From positions 39,859,088 through 39,923,087 of the forward strand of contig NC_090945.1 in NCBI RefSeq assembly GCF_040807025.1: a stretch of DNA of 64,000 bases, given 5' to 3'. The notes under the pieces are model-generated. The model saw only the letters and a program-made list of their open reading frames with translations. It did no database searches and was not told where the DNA came from. Of this stretch, positions 47,091 through 61,100 are shown in pieces (within the stretch, counting starts at the first letter, position 1; each line of letters opens with the position of its first letter). This DNA comes from Struthio camelus. Its lineage: Eukaryota; Chordata; Aves; Struthioniformes; Struthionidae. A program made the position numbers and the translations under genes.

Positions 47091-50000
47091 TCCTACAAGA
47101 TAAGTATGTTCTCCTTCATTCTAAAATTCTACAATTTCTAGTTCCAACTTAAATAATTTCATGAGTCATTACTTCAATGTGTGTGTACGTCCAAGAGCCT
47201 CCTGCGTTCAGGTTAGCAGATCACCTCCTCAGATTGAAGTAGTGCTCAAAATGTAGATGAACACCCCTAAAATAGTAGAAAATGCATATATGGTATTACC
47301 TTTGAAATATTTGAATCACATTTAACAAACACAATTATTAGCTATCCGCTTTGAGTTGGATTTGCATCAACCACCAAAACTTTAGGAATGGAAAATGAAG
47401 AGGGAAAGCCACATACATTCCTCTCTGCCTTCTCACTGTGCAACAGCAACATGTCAGCACTCTATGAATAGAGATTGCCCTGACTTTACTGGATACACAA
47501 CAGCAATTTGCACTTAAAGTTGATCAAACTTACCGAAATCTTAATGGTGGTCCCTCAAAGTGTGGGCTTTGTGACAGCTAGCTGCACTTGTGCATTGACG
47601 TAATTGATCTAAAAGGATGTGAAGCAACTGAAGGTTTTGTGTTGCCCTTCAAGCTGATGGAAGATGGCATTCCAGAAAGCTCAAATACTGCTCAAAGTTT
47701 ATATTTTACCCTCTTAACTGTTATTTCAGTGATTTAAAGCTCCTGTTAAGCTACTCTGTAACATAACCAATTTCTTGAAGCACTAGAATAATAGTCCATA
47801 TATTGTATTCACATAAGTGCTTTTTTTTTCTTAAGGAAACCTCTGCAATTTAAGTACATAATCACTTTGATAACTAAAACTGGTTGTCTTTTAACTGCTT
47901 TGCTCAGCTCAGCTACTAGAATTGTTCTTTGGTTAAATATTACTTTTAGATAACAGCTAAAAGCTTCTGTGGGTATTTGGGTCTTTTATATATGCTCTAT
48001 TGCCTCTTTTATTTAACTGTAGTAATTTACTTTTTCAATAGAGGCTCTCTAGTTAAAACATGAGGCAAAGTAATCGCCAAAATCTCTTTCAAAGGCATTT
48101 GCAAATAGATCTATTTTATCTTAGTGGGCTGGGGAGGAGGGGGGTTAAGATTAAAACAAAGAGAATAAAAGAGAAAGCAGAAATGAAATTGCAAATGATA
48201 GATCGCTTAGCTGTTTATAATCTTCTCGCTCTTTTGCATTCAGAAACGTAAATGAATTTGGTTTTGTGTGGTATTATTTGCTAAGGCTGGCCATGGAGGG
48301 GAATCTGTTACTCTACTGCTGTCTTGCAGTTGGTACTGCAGTTGGCTTCCCTAATACGCATCTGACTAGGCAGTTGTTATATTTTATTATCATCAAACAG
48401 CTTTCCTCTCCTGCAACATTGTCACGGAGCAGGTGGTATGTTGCAAGAGTAGGAGTGTCAGCATTCATTTAATGTTTCCAAAGCCCCTTTTTTCACTGTC
48501 CCAGGGAGAATTTTAATATCAAAAAGATAATTCAGTAGGCAGAGATTATAATGGGAATAACTGAATCTCAGAACCTCTGAAAATTAGATCTGTCATAGAT
48601 ATCTCAAATCATCCTTACAGAAACAGACTTCCTCTAATCAATATGTCCTTTGGAAAAAGTTAGCGTAAGTACCGTGTTCATCCAACGCAAAGTTTCTGTG
48701 AAACAAATACTAATGCTTCTTGGCTAACGTACAAATTTTGTTCCTATTACAAGGCTTGAAAAACAGCAATAGGACTCTCATCAACTTTAGTAAATTTTTT
48801 GAAGCAGGCTTCTTAAGCACATACTACCAATGCTTAGAAGTTACGTTATAAAGACTTTCACAACCAATGAGGCTATCTGATAACATTGGCCCAGTGTTGT
48901 AGATGATGTTTATCTTTTCATTGACCATCCCCATGTGGGATTCCATCAAAACCTGATGTTTTAAAACAAATTTATATGGTAAAGCAAGTACATATTTATG
49001 TACCTTTTAGCAAAAATATTATCAATTCTGGCGTAGTGAGGAGGAAGTTTTATTACTATATTCACTTTTTAATCATCAGTACACTTTCCATAGGCTCTGT
49101 TGGGATGTTACAGGTTATAAGCTTTCTGCAGTTGATATTTATTCCTGTTTATGTGCAATAAGGTACAAACTGTACAGTAAATCCTCAGAGGGGACAAACT
49201 CTGGGAACATAACTTTATATTTAATAACTGGAGGGGAAACAATAATAAAAAGTAGGTGAGACAAGTCATTTGGGTATGTCACAGTATTATCACAACAGTT
49301 ATTGTTGTATTTTTTACTTTTAAAAAAGAAGTAAAAATAGTTCACTACTGTGGTTAGGGAATAGAAAGGGGGAAAAAAGGGGGGAACCAGGTTGAAACTT
49401 CAGTAAACAGGAGCGAGGAGGATCCTGCTCTTTTTGTTCTTGTTTTTAACTTTCTTTATCTTTCTGAAAAGTTGCACAGGGAAACAGACCAAACAATACT
49501 AAGCCAGAGAGGAGAAAAACTCCATCTTTTTACGAGAGTGTGGGTTGGCAGACTTTGTCTTTTTTGCAAACACAGACAAAAAGCGGGATGCGTTATTCAT
49601 GAAAGTAGTAGCCTTCATCTCTCTTGCTAACAATTTCTGTTGAGAATATCCACTAAGTCCAGTTGAATGCACACTTGAATTTTCAGGATCTGGGCATTTT
49701 TTGTTCACATTCACTGTAGGTTTGTAGAAGGAGCGAACGGCAGTAGGTGCTTAGACCTGAGTACAGTAATAAAAACTATTGTCCAGAAGAGTTTTAGTTC
49801 ACCCTTCCCTATCTGCTGCTATTTGGCTGCTATTTTTTTGCTTTTAGGGGAACTGCATGTTTTTATTTTTACCTCAGAAAGGCATCATTGCAGCATTGGT
49901 TTATTAGCATCCAGAAAAGTCAATTTAGCTCTAATTTATATGCATGTATACACATAAGGAGGAAATGCTATAATTTGAACAATAAGCTAGGAAGACAAAA

Positions 50001-50710
50001 GTATGAAAACCGATTAGATTATGTGAAACTTTTTTGGTGACTTATGTGTGGTGTTTTATGTAAGTTGTAGTACAAAAACATATCTACCTAGTCATAAATT
50101 CACATTCAAAAGACAATCACATGCATAAGAAGGAAACAGGAAGGGATATGCTAGCATCTGATACAAATAAGGGCTTGGAGGAGCTCTAAGCCCCAGAGCT
50201 TTTTCTTTGAAAGAAACTCTTGTAAAATCCAAAACTAATAAGCACTGACTGTGCTGCAGCCAAGTTGTGCATTGCAGTATACATACACTCTTGAGCTCGG
50301 AAACCTTGATAGCCTTGTCAGTACTCCCGTCCCCATGGAGTCAGCGTATGGCCTGAGGCATCCGTGTTCTAATATGTTTTTTAATTCACACTGTAGACAG
50401 GTCAACACTTTCCATATATTGAGGCAGGTTGTAAAATTGTTACTGAAGGGTTTCCAGAGTCATCCTGTTAAAATATATATATACTGGATGATAATATAGT
50501 AGCAATATAAGAACCTGAAGAGAACTGATTGCTCATGTTCTCTAGTGATCAGGCAGTCAGCTTACTGGTATAAATGGGAGCTTATGGACTATAGTAAATG
50601 AATTGTGTCACTGTCCTGGCTTATTCTCTGCAAGTAAAAGGATGTTACTGGCATTGTAGTCCTGTTTCATTAGAGTGCCAGGAACACAGAGAGAGTCCAT
50701 GCTAGTTTAT

Positions 50711-50745
<35 letters not shown>

Positions 50746-53700
50746 TCATCTTTATTGCCTGTTAGCAAGCTCTCATTCCTTGGGAAGAGACTGAAAGTCT
50801 TTGATGCACCTACCTGACAATGGGAGCAATAACAAATAATAAGCCAGATTCTTAGGGGGATTCATTCAAAAAAAAAGAAAAAGGCTCCATTCCCCAATCT
50901 ATAACCACACGTACAAAACAAGTATGCGGTATTTTTTTCCTCCATTGTTCTTTAGACTTCTGGCTGGCTTTGGATGACAGTTAAGGAAAAACTGCAACAA
51001 TACGTGCTGTCTCCACCAATTCACTCTTTGTTTGTTGCTAGCGGGAAAAGGCTAATGTTCATTTTCTTCGTAACAGTTGATGGATCTTTCTGCCAATGTG
51101 ACTGTTTTGGAGATAAAGAAGATCAGGGAACGTAAGAACGATTTTGTGATTATCATTCCGGGATGAAGATGTTTATTATCTGTTACAAAGGTTTTGTTCC
51201 AGACATAGACTACACCTCCTGCAGTCATATTGACGTTGCCTTTGTTATTGCCTTTGGCAGAGATGATTATGGGGATTTCAATATCTATAAAGCAACTAGT
51301 ACATATTTTAGGCTACAGTATAATTGTAGTCTCGCTAGGAAAGTAATCTGTGAGATGAGAGTATATGAACTCACAGCAGTCAGCCAATTTTAGCATACAT
51401 TTATTTTTATCTGTTCATGAGCTGGACACCTCTGGCATGAAGCCCGTACATTTTTTATATTGCAGGTTCTCAGGGTTATTCTAGCCTTCCAAAATTGATT
51501 TTGCACTTTGAAAAATGTGGTATCCTGTCTAATGCTCAAACACTGAGCTGTTGTTAAAATGACTGAACTTAGCTGAGCGCAGACAAAAGACTGAAAGAAT
51601 TCATACTTCCTAGCTGTAGTTAAACATAATCCCAAACCGGAGAACGATTAAGTCAATAGTCCTTGGGCCTTAGTTAAAAAAACAACTACATGACCATATT
51701 TTTCAGCCCAGAAATAAAACTCTGTTTGATTTCAGTATTACTGGCTTTATGTCAATATCAACATAGTATTGTAATGATATATTTGAAAAAAATCAAACCA
51801 GCTTCATCAGTCTCACTACATATGTGAATATGTACTAAGTGTGAAGATACCCACATCCTTTTCTCACAAGTCCTAAATACCGTATGTAAGGTTCCCGGAA
51901 AGAAAAAAAACAGGCTACATCCTCTTATTTTCAGATATTTTGTGCAAGTCAGCTTAATGAACAGCAGTTTTCATGTACATAGCATTCAGAAACAATCTGA
52001 TTTTCAAAAAACCTACGCCAAGAGGTTGAAGGGTAAGTATCCCTTTTTTTACAGAGGGGATAGTGAGTCTTACAGAGATTTAACAGCTTGTCCAAGAAAC
52101 CGAAGCCCTGCCTTCTGTCACATACGTAGGAGTATTTGGAGTATTAGGAGTGGGCATGTTTCTGTAGTGACCTAGAGGATAAATCACTTGCCCAGAAAGT
52201 GGGATACGTGTGTTTCCACAAAGCCTTCCTTTCCCACAACATCCTACCCCTCAGGTTTTACTTAGCTCACCTTAACTTTTGTGGAGACCACCTTGTTTGT
52301 TTGCTCTCTGCTGTGGCCTATGTCTAAGGGAAAGATACTCATGAGGCCAGAAAACTAAAGTAAATACAATGACACTGCAGTAACCCTGATGAAGGCACTG
52401 CAGTGGGGTCTGGGTAACAGTAGCTTTTAGTCCCTGCCCTTGCAGTTCCACATCTCTGATGTATGAACAGTCTTAGGAGCTGGGGAAGGAGGGGATCGCC
52501 TAAACTCCAACTGGAATGATTTCCAGTATCTCAGATAGCAAGCGAACATCATAGTCACATGTGCAGCTCATACTGTGTCAATTTAAGGTTTCATGTACAT
52601 ACATTGTTAAACTAGAGATGTCAGTATTTTCTTAAGCTATAATTAATTGCTACTTTATCCTAGAGACACCAAGAAAAAGTCAACATTTATTTATGAAATA
52701 CCTGTTCTAGGATATTTTTTTTTGTTTGCCCTAGTTGTTCGGTATGATTCATTTTCCGACTGTGATATCTCTGGACAAATGTATTTTCAGTTGGAAAAGA
52801 CAGTACTACAGCATCTCCATTGTCTCTTGCATTCCCTGGCATGTCCTTTCTTATATCTATGATACTTCCTTATCTTTGGAGCATTTTTTCCCCTGAAACT
52901 ACAGCACTGCATCAGCAAGAAGCATTATTCTCTGATTGTGTGCAGCCGCCTTTCGAAAAGACAGAACCAAGGTGATCCAGCATTTCAAAGAGCCAGTGGT
53001 TCCTTTTCTGATTATACTTTCTTCATTGCTGGCCTCACCAGGCTAAATGTTCTCCAGTAAATTGTTTGAAAAGAACCTGCACAATGAAGAGCTGCTGCCA
53101 CACGGGAGATCAGGCAGTAGTCAACCAATAAATCTGATGGGGTAGCTCCTCACCGGCACAGCTGCCGCTCTCCAGTTTTTTTGTTCCTTCTCTAATGGAA
53201 GAGCCTGTTCTGTGTAATGTACAGAAGATGTAATGTTTTCTAATTAAGTGCTGTAGGGTGCCAGTATTTTCTGGGGAATAATAATACTGGAGAATCTAGG
53301 TGAAACATCACGACAATCTTGAAGAAAACAAAAAGCAAAAAATAAATGTCATATTAGACTGCTGCGTTAGGTTTTGAAGGCTCTGAGAGGCTGACGGGCC
53401 AAAGCTGTAGCTGTTGCTTTGTGTATGATCCCGCCTGTGTCTCTCAGGCTCAGACCTGACTTTGATCTCGTATAGCCCAGCTGCCCTGAGGTAAGGCCAG
53501 TGAGGTTGGCAGAGATATGTGGTAAAAGCATCTGTGTGAGCTCAGACTTATCCTGCTTGTGTTTTCAAGCATGAGAGCAAATACTTATTTCTCCACCTTC
53601 TGTATTTATTATAATATACATTTTCTGGGTGTAACCAGATGGTGCCCTGGGAAAAAAAGAAACAGAGGACCCTCTGCATGTCCGACTGTAATTCTAGCTA

Positions 53701-54589
53701 AGTAAAATACTCAGTTGGAAAGAAAATACTCTTCATTTGGGAAGAATCTCAATTTACTTTGCAAAGCAGTAACAAAACACACTGGAGAAACACTTCAGAA
53801 GAGGAAGTCCTACACCTTTTCTCAGTTAAAACTTCCAGGGGGAAATGAAGTGGTCTGTTAAACAGGAACCTGTGTTAGCCTTATGGAGGTAGGAGGCTTT
53901 TGTGCCCAAAGCCAGGAGCTGCGGCTGCACAGGGCCTGTGTGCGGGCTGCGCTGGCTATGCTGAGCCTGGCAGTGGACGCCATCTACTGAAGCACGACAA
54001 CATTGTCGGAAGCATTTTGGTAAGAAATGTCCTCAGCTAATCCAATATTTTACTAATACACTAATGTATTTAGGATGGCAGTAGAAGGAGTGATATGTAG
54101 CACTGTAGTTATTGTGTAGTTACAATTCATACCATGACTTGTAATAGTAATGCTGATTTAATAGTATTAACGATCTAATGATACAAAGGCAAACTTCAAT
54201 GATAATAGAGTGTGTGTCAGTTGGTCTAATAAGAGAAAAACAAATGGGCAAGTTATGAGATCCCATTCATCAGGTACGACAATAAAAAAATAAGACTAGC
54301 CAACTTCTAACTACATTGCTCTTAGGCTACAAGAATACGTGTATTTTCTTCAGAAACATGACTGAGGCTCCTGTCTCAGAGGCTCCTGCCCTGGCCACCC
54401 AGGGCAGCAGTTCCGCCTCCTTCCATCAGGCCAATACCACCGCACTATATCACAGCACCACCATAATGAAATATATTACTGTAATGAAACTATATCACTG
54501 AAATCAGTAAAGACAGGCGCAGCACGGCTTTCTAAACAGGTTCCTTCACTGATGCCGTTCAGAGCCTCGCAAATAGCTGCAGTGAGATA
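47091..54589. other. Intergenic AT-rich DNA downstream of GUCY1B1
   Basis: No reading frame here resembles a known protein, and no exon chain could be built on either strand. It contains a TA microsatellite at 50709-50745, oligo-A and oligo-T runs and scattered AATAAA hexamers. GC content begins to rise after about 53.9 kb. Confidence 0.7.
50709..50745. repeat. (TA)n microsatellite
   Basis: About 18 alternating TA units with one C interruption near 50721. The tract is self-complementary and likely polymorphic in length. Confidence 0.95.
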
Positions 54590-56075
54590 CCCGAGAAGAC
54601 CGTGAAGTGCAGGCTCATGGGTGAGAGCAAGCACGGATAGGCAGAGGGCAAAGCAGGAAGGGCAGAAGGAGGACGCACGTGGAACCTCACCCTGAATAAT
54701 CCGAGATCAGTGGATGTCGGGGCACCAGTAGGCCAGGGGCGTCCCACCTGCCCGAGGGAGCAGGGCCCCAGGGGCAGCCAGGGCATGGCGGGGCAAGGAG
54801 CAACAGCCCCGGGCTGGGCCGAACCCGGGCCTCAGCAGGCGGAGGGGGGCGGCCTGGGCGGGGGGCAAGGACGAGGGGGCGCTGCCGGTGCCCCCAGCGC
54901 CCAGGGAATGGGGGAAAGGGAGACAGACAAGCAAAGGGTGAGAAACTGGCCTGTGCCGCTCCAAAACGATCACAGATTACAGTGGGATAACGTTTCCCTC
55001 CAGGAAGAGGTACCTGAATTTCTCACGGGCTCTATTCAGTGGCCTGGGGCCGGCCCAGTGCAGGGAGCGGCCTGGGGCGGGCGGCTGTGGGTTGACAGGG
55101 GCGGCTTCGGCTGACCCTGGCGTCGAGCCATTCAGCCACAGCTGCGGGGGCCGGTTCCTCAGCACGGCGCCTGTCTGCCGGGGGAAGGAGCGTGTCCGGC
55201 AGCCCGTCCCTGCGGCTGAAACGGCAGCGAGATCAGGGGACGCCCGAGGCGGCTCGCGCTCATAAATTTGTAAGCCAGCCTGTCTGGGGTAGTTTGTTAA
55301 CTTTTAGCAGGAAGAATCATTTTTCTTGGGCCGGAACTCAAAACCGGTTTGAGGGAAAGTGGCACATGCTACAAAACACTGCGAAAAACAAACCGGAGGG
55401 CCTTACATTGCCCTGACCCCAGCAAACGGGGACTCCAGCAGGTGGTCCTGGCCCAGCAGCTGTTCCTGGGTAGAAAGGTACTGTGGGCTAGCTAGTTTTA
55501 GCTTATCTTGTTTTAATGTTTATTATCTGTCTGCGTATGACGAGGAGCCAACGCTCTCCCTGGATGAGGGGAGCCGATCGCCTGGGGCGGCGTGTTTTGC
55601 GCCGAGCCGGGCGGGAGGCAGGCACGAAGCCCACTTGCGGCGTCCCCGCAAGCCGAGGGCAGGGCGCTTGTCCTCCGGGGCCCTCCCGGCTGATCGCTGG
55701 CATCTTAGGCCATCGCCTCCGTTCAGGCGGCGGGCTGCGATCCTGTTAGGTGTTTTGCAGGACGCGTGAGCTCACTGCTAAAGCCTAACCAGGTGCTAAG
55801 CAAGCAAGCAGGCTCCGGGGGTAACTCGGCGCCGCAGGTGAATCGTGGTGTTCTGTTGTGAAAGTTTATTCTTGGCTACTTTTGACACCGACGGAGGCAG
55901 CGTCACTCTGGCTGTGAGAGCTCAATAGCCTTTCCTCCCCCCAGCCTCTCTCCAGATGGCCTAACCTCAGTAAAACCATTCTTGCAGGTGGTGGAAGCGT
56001 CTGACGTGTCAAGCCCTAGCCAGAACAGCGGAGACGGAAGCGCTGCTTGGAGGTGACCTCGCAGCTATCTTGCAA
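54590..56075. other. Orphan CpG-rich segment, possible CpG island
   Basis: About 1.5 kb have raised GC and frequent CpG compared with 15 kb of AT-rich DNA around them. The densest parts are 54700-54910 and 55560-55740. Open frames on both strands are low-complexity (Gly/Pro/Ala/Arg) and look like GC artefacts. A perfect AACCGGTT (Grainyhead-type site) lies at 55342-55349. No first exon of a known gene was recognised. It could be a promoter of a non-coding RNA or of a downstream gene, an alternative promoter, or a GC-rich repeat remnant. Confidence 0.55.
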
Positions 56076-58132
56076 TAGCTCGTGGTGCAGTGGTTATGAT
56101 TTTCCAGTGCAGAAAGGGGAACAGCAGCACTCTTTTTGGTAGTAAAGCACATCATTAACAAAAAAAACCCTGGGAGGTGTTTAAAAAAAGAAAAACCTAA
56201 GGCATTCTAGGAAATTGGCACGTTCCTTCTCAAAATGCATAGCTTCTCCCGGCGCTCTGTTTCTGAAACAGGATCTGTACAGTTGGTCTATGCTTGGTGA
56301 AACCAAGGCTGTAATTAGCAGCAGCAGGGGCTGAGTTCTGATATAAGGAGATCGCTACAGACATTGTCTTGGGCCCTTGTCCAGAAATTTTCTGGTATTT
56401 AGAGACTTAATTTTTTTTTGCAAATATGAATAACTTTATCTTTATTAACAGAAGAAAGGAGATCTCCAGCAGGGTGAATAAAAAGGATTAAAAAAAACCC
56501 CTCCTAACCTACAATTAAAATGGCAATTCATCTTTTCCTCCAGAGAAGCAACAGCGAAGCCAGCTTTTCCCTCATCTCATGGTTATCTTTATTCACAGTT
56601 TAAGATTTATGTCTGGCTGAATGAGCTGAGACTTGTAAAATAAAACTGGTAATATGGCACAATCTCTTTCCTTTAGCTGTGCCACACTCCTTGTGCTGTT
56701 AGCTCTGCTTCATTCTGCTCCCTACCTTGCTCACCCAGTACCTCTGGCTTCTCCTGGCAGCTTGGCTAAGCAGCTTTTATGCCTGCCTGTCAATCCTTTT
56801 TGTTTATTCCCCTTCTCTCTAGCTGAAGTTACCATAATGCCCCCATTCCTTCTTAGCGTTCCCTTTCCCTTAGGAATTCTGGGCAGGGAACATGGGTTTT
56901 TGTTGTACAGAGAAACTCAATGACAGGGTGTTTTCCAGAAACGCTTCTAAGATGTTCATCCTGACATAAAGTTAAGATCTGTTGCTTATTGGGAATTAAG
57001 GTGAGGAGAAAGCTACTCAAAAGCTAGCAGTCAGAATGAATTACATTCATGAGAGTAACTGTTGAAGGGGTTGCAAAATGATTGTCCTGAGGAACATAGA
57101 CCACAAACTCTAGTATCTGTTTGAAGAACTGGCTTTCATGAGATATGAAATTTTGCTTCTAAGCAGGACCATGGGAATAACTACTACTTTGCTTTGGTCA
57201 CTGGAAGAAGAGGAAGATCAGTGTTGTTCTACAGGAAAATACTTATTTATGAAAACAATTGCTTCCTTCAACACATAATCATTTGTTACAGTATAATATT
57301 AGTCACGTTCATTTCCAGTGCTCCTTTTATAAGGCTGAAAAGAAAGGCTGCCTGGACAAAAGTGTTAGTGTGATGATTGCTATGAGAGGCATAAACTCGA
57401 TTTTCACTTGAATCATATTTCCTAGGGAAATGGGTCCTAAACTGTGCTGCTAACCTGTCAAGGGACACTCTCCCACTCTCCATTCTTTTGGTTAAAACTG
57501 TTCTGCTTCCTAGGAAGGGCTGATTAGAAAAGGGACAAAAGAATAGACAGGCTGGCTGGTCTTCTGCTTTGGGCACTGACCACTTCTGAGGCAGTTTGGT
57601 CTCTGCGAATGCTCGCTCCTGGGCCTCTCTTCCCAATACTGAGCCAAGGAGAGACTCTCCCAGCAACTGCTCTGTGAATTCAGGCCTTAAATGTACTTTT
57701 CAGCTGAAATTAACACATAGTTTGGGGACAATCAAAGCAAGTCCTTGAGATTGTTTTTTGCAAGTTGTGAATTCTCGTCTTCCACTTGCCCCCTCTTTCT
57801 GCCCCTCCTCCCAAAAAATCCTAAAACTTTTAATTCTTGTCTTCTTCTGCTTTGGATTTTCCGTTATCCGACAGTTTAGAGTTGGCATTCAGGTCATCTA
57901 ATGCTGCCAGTATTCATGTTGTTTGAAAAATATTTATTATATGGTTTGTTATATTTTGGTTGAGGAATACACAAAGCAGCTGTTTTATTTCTGATGGAGG
58001 TGTTCCTACTTTGTATTATAACAACTGTCTTATGTCAAAGGATGTAATATAACATGTTTTTTTTAAAATGAACATAAAATTCTAGCTTCCGTAAAAATGG
58101 TTAAAATTTCATTGATCTTTAGTAACTTTTTT

Positions 58133-58150
58133 GGTTGTTATATAACAACC
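58133..58150. repeat. 18-bp perfect palindrome
   Basis: GGTTGTTATATAACAACC equals its own reverse complement. The ends are GC-containing, so it is less trivial than an AT run. Confidence 0.9.
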
Positions 58151-61100
58151 GTATGTCTACTTCCAATTCAAGGTAAATGAGTTAAACTTCTCCCAAGTTA
58201 GACAAAGTATTCCCATAACTAGCTTTACAGGAAGCTTGACTTACAGTTCTTGGAAGAAAAGCGTCCTAGAAGCAAGTAAAACTTGTTACAAATCACATCC
58301 TATTTTAAGAGACAGTGGCTTGTTTTAATTGTTTAAAGAGGAGACTTACAAGCCAAGGACAATATACTACCACATCTTTCTAAATATTTCACTTTGTGGA
58401 TAATTTATTTCAGAAGAGTTTTGTACCATTTCTACTTGTGTAGCAGCCAGTTTTATTGCCCCTACGAACCTGGAGACTGTTGTGGCAACTACAGCATTGC
58501 TAAAAGTTATAACAGGACATTGCCATGATCTCTTTTTCTTGGTCTAGTAATACAGTTAGTGGCTAGAAGAGCTAGTCAGCACTTCAAGAGTAGCTGCTGT
58601 GGTGGACTGTTCAGTTTTCTAGTAGGAGCTTAAAACTTCTACTGACTGTGTTCATCCACGGCATTACTCCAAAAGCAGGGTAGTCCATTTTACATATCTC
58701 TGTCTGTGCCTTATGTTGCCTATTTTGACCACAGCCCTCCTTGATGAAAATGCAGTAAAAGTTGTGTTAAGACCAGCTATACTGAAGGGGTCTCTGAACT
58801 GGAGAGAGGAATTGAAAATACTTGCCAAAAAAGAAAAATTATTATCATATTAGATCCAGGTTATTGCTCACATGTGAAATATGCCAAAAGCCCCTAAATC
58901 TGATGTTTTTATTGTATTCTGTAGTTCTACCATCTTCAAACTACTGCATAATCTTTAACTATGAGGGCATGGATAAACTAAACGGACTGATAAAGAGAGC
59001 CTTTACTTCTTGCCCTCATCTGTTTCTATCATAACTCTCTTTCTCTTCTATTTATTATGATAGCACAGCTATGAACCTTGGGTAGCATTTATCAGAACTG
59101 TTTTATTTGCTCAGTGTACTTAAAAACATCCATAAGTCATCTGAGTTACAAATCTCAGTAGCTGTGTCTATTTGGAACATCTCCTACTCCTAAACAACAA
59201 ACACATGTTGGGAAAACTCCTTGCATCGGAAAAACAAAAAGCAGCTTTTTTTTGAGGACGTGCAAATGTTTTGATTCTATCACCGTATAAGTTGGTGCAA
59301 AAAAATTTGCTAGTAAACAGGGAATAGCCTAGAGACATAATCAGGACATAAGCTAGAGAATAGGCGATCAGAGCAGCCGCCCCCCAGCAAGCAGCTTAAG
59401 GAATAGTTTTAACCACTGCTGTGACTTTCTCATTGATGCTTCCTTCCTTCCACACTTCGGGGACAAGTAGAACAGATAACGGACAATCAGGAGGATACAG
59501 TACAAGGCAGACTTGATGCTTTCTGAGCATTAGGACTCATCTAGACCCATTAAACTTTCCTTTTTGTTGTCCAGACACTTCCATGAGCAGCAGCATGTGG
59601 GACACACCTGTCTTGCCCCGTGGCAAAGCGAGTGTACCTCGGCAGTGCTGGGACCTGGGTGAGGGAGATCAGCATGTGAGGTGCTGGAGGGTCTGGGTCC
59701 CTGCTGAGGGCTTTCTCCCATCAGCGTCCAAGGAAATAGCACAAAGTGATGTCTGGCACTTCTGTCTTTAACAAGGAAAAAGAGGGGCACAAATTGAGTG
59801 CTGACTGATTTTTTTTTTCAAGGATGATCAAAGGAATCATTGTTTTATTTTGTGAGTCTGAGAGACACCTTACATCTGTTGTCTCTTCTGCTGTCTTTCC
59901 TGCTCCGAAGACCAAATATTCTTCTGTTGATACAAGTGAACTAGATGTTCATTTCAAACAGTGAGTCATGTATGTGCTTTATTTCATTAATCTGTCATTA
60001 ACATTACTACCTAAATTGGTCAAACACAGTTAGAATACAATATAAAATTCCTTCTTCTTCTGGATTTCTTGGCAGGACAGTCATTCTGTTGTACGATTGA
60101 TTGCTGATAATCTCTGAAAACTAACCTTTGACTTTTTCAGCTGATTATTTGAAGACAGAAACCCTTTGAATAATCTGGCATTTATAAATCCATCCAGGGA
60201 GACCAAAGAAGTAGTCAAGTTTTATCCTTGATGTAACCCTGCAGAACTTGTCCTGCTTTAATGAATGCAGTGTAGCATTTTGTTGTTAATGACATCTATG
60301 TTGACAGGCGACTGGTTCTTGTTTTCTTTACAGGGGACCTTAGAGCTTGTTTTGGAGGCATGTGAATGACTGACCGATTTGTGGAGGATTTTATCCTCTT
60401 AGTTCTATCCAGGGAACAATGTCCAAATTATGTTGCTGAATTCTGAAATGCGTTTGCCTGCTTTAAACTGTGGAGAGTGTGATGAAAACTTGTATGAGGA
60501 TTGATTCGCTGAGCCTAACTCTGTTGCTGAACACAAGCTCGGTAGTAGGTTCTTTACACATTTACCAGCTAAATGTAGCTGGTATCTTTCCAATTTGGTA
60601 TTGTGAAAGACAGAAGTTAGAAGAGAAGGCAAATAGCTAAGGGTGTTGTTAGCACAGGAGCTGTTTGGATACTCAACCTTTCTGATTTCCTCATGAACCT
60701 ACCTCTCATTAGAAATGTCACAGGAAACATTCTGGTAGCTCTTCTCTTCTGTTGAAAACTGCCCCTTTCTTTTCTCTGCCTTTTCCCCGTTTTCCTATCC
60801 CGCAAAAACTTCTTCTCGATTTGACATATCTTTGGAATTGAATAAAGTGTTTAACGTGTTCACAATGTTCTGGATTTCCAGATAGAATTTTCTGCCCTAA
60901 GTTTCTTAATCAGCTCATTGTACTAAAAACTTCTTGTGGTATCTCCAGAAATTGGGCACTCTCAACTGGAGATAATTGGGTCATGTAGCAGCAATAAAGA
61001 AAGAACAAATGGTCTCAGAATTTAGCTATGAACTTCATAATCTAATATTTGCTAGCGTCCCCAGGCTTCAACAGAGCATTGCTTATCTGGATGAATATTT

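Noticed and set aside
50709..50745. TA tract as a structural or regulatory palindrome
   Set aside because: It is a simple dinucleotide microsatellite; self-complementarity follows from the repeat unit.
54707..55114. Open frames of 88 and 134 codons on opposite strands in the orphan CpG segment
   Set aside because: They overlap each other on opposite strands and are Gly/Pro/Ala-rich without a recognisable domain. This is a GC artefact.
57286..57666. 126-codon minus-strand frame, the longest outside the GUCY1B1 and CR1 regions apart from GC artefacts
   Set aside because: No recognisable family, no compositional shift and no clear splice sites or promoter. Within chance range for 17 kb of intergenic DNA.
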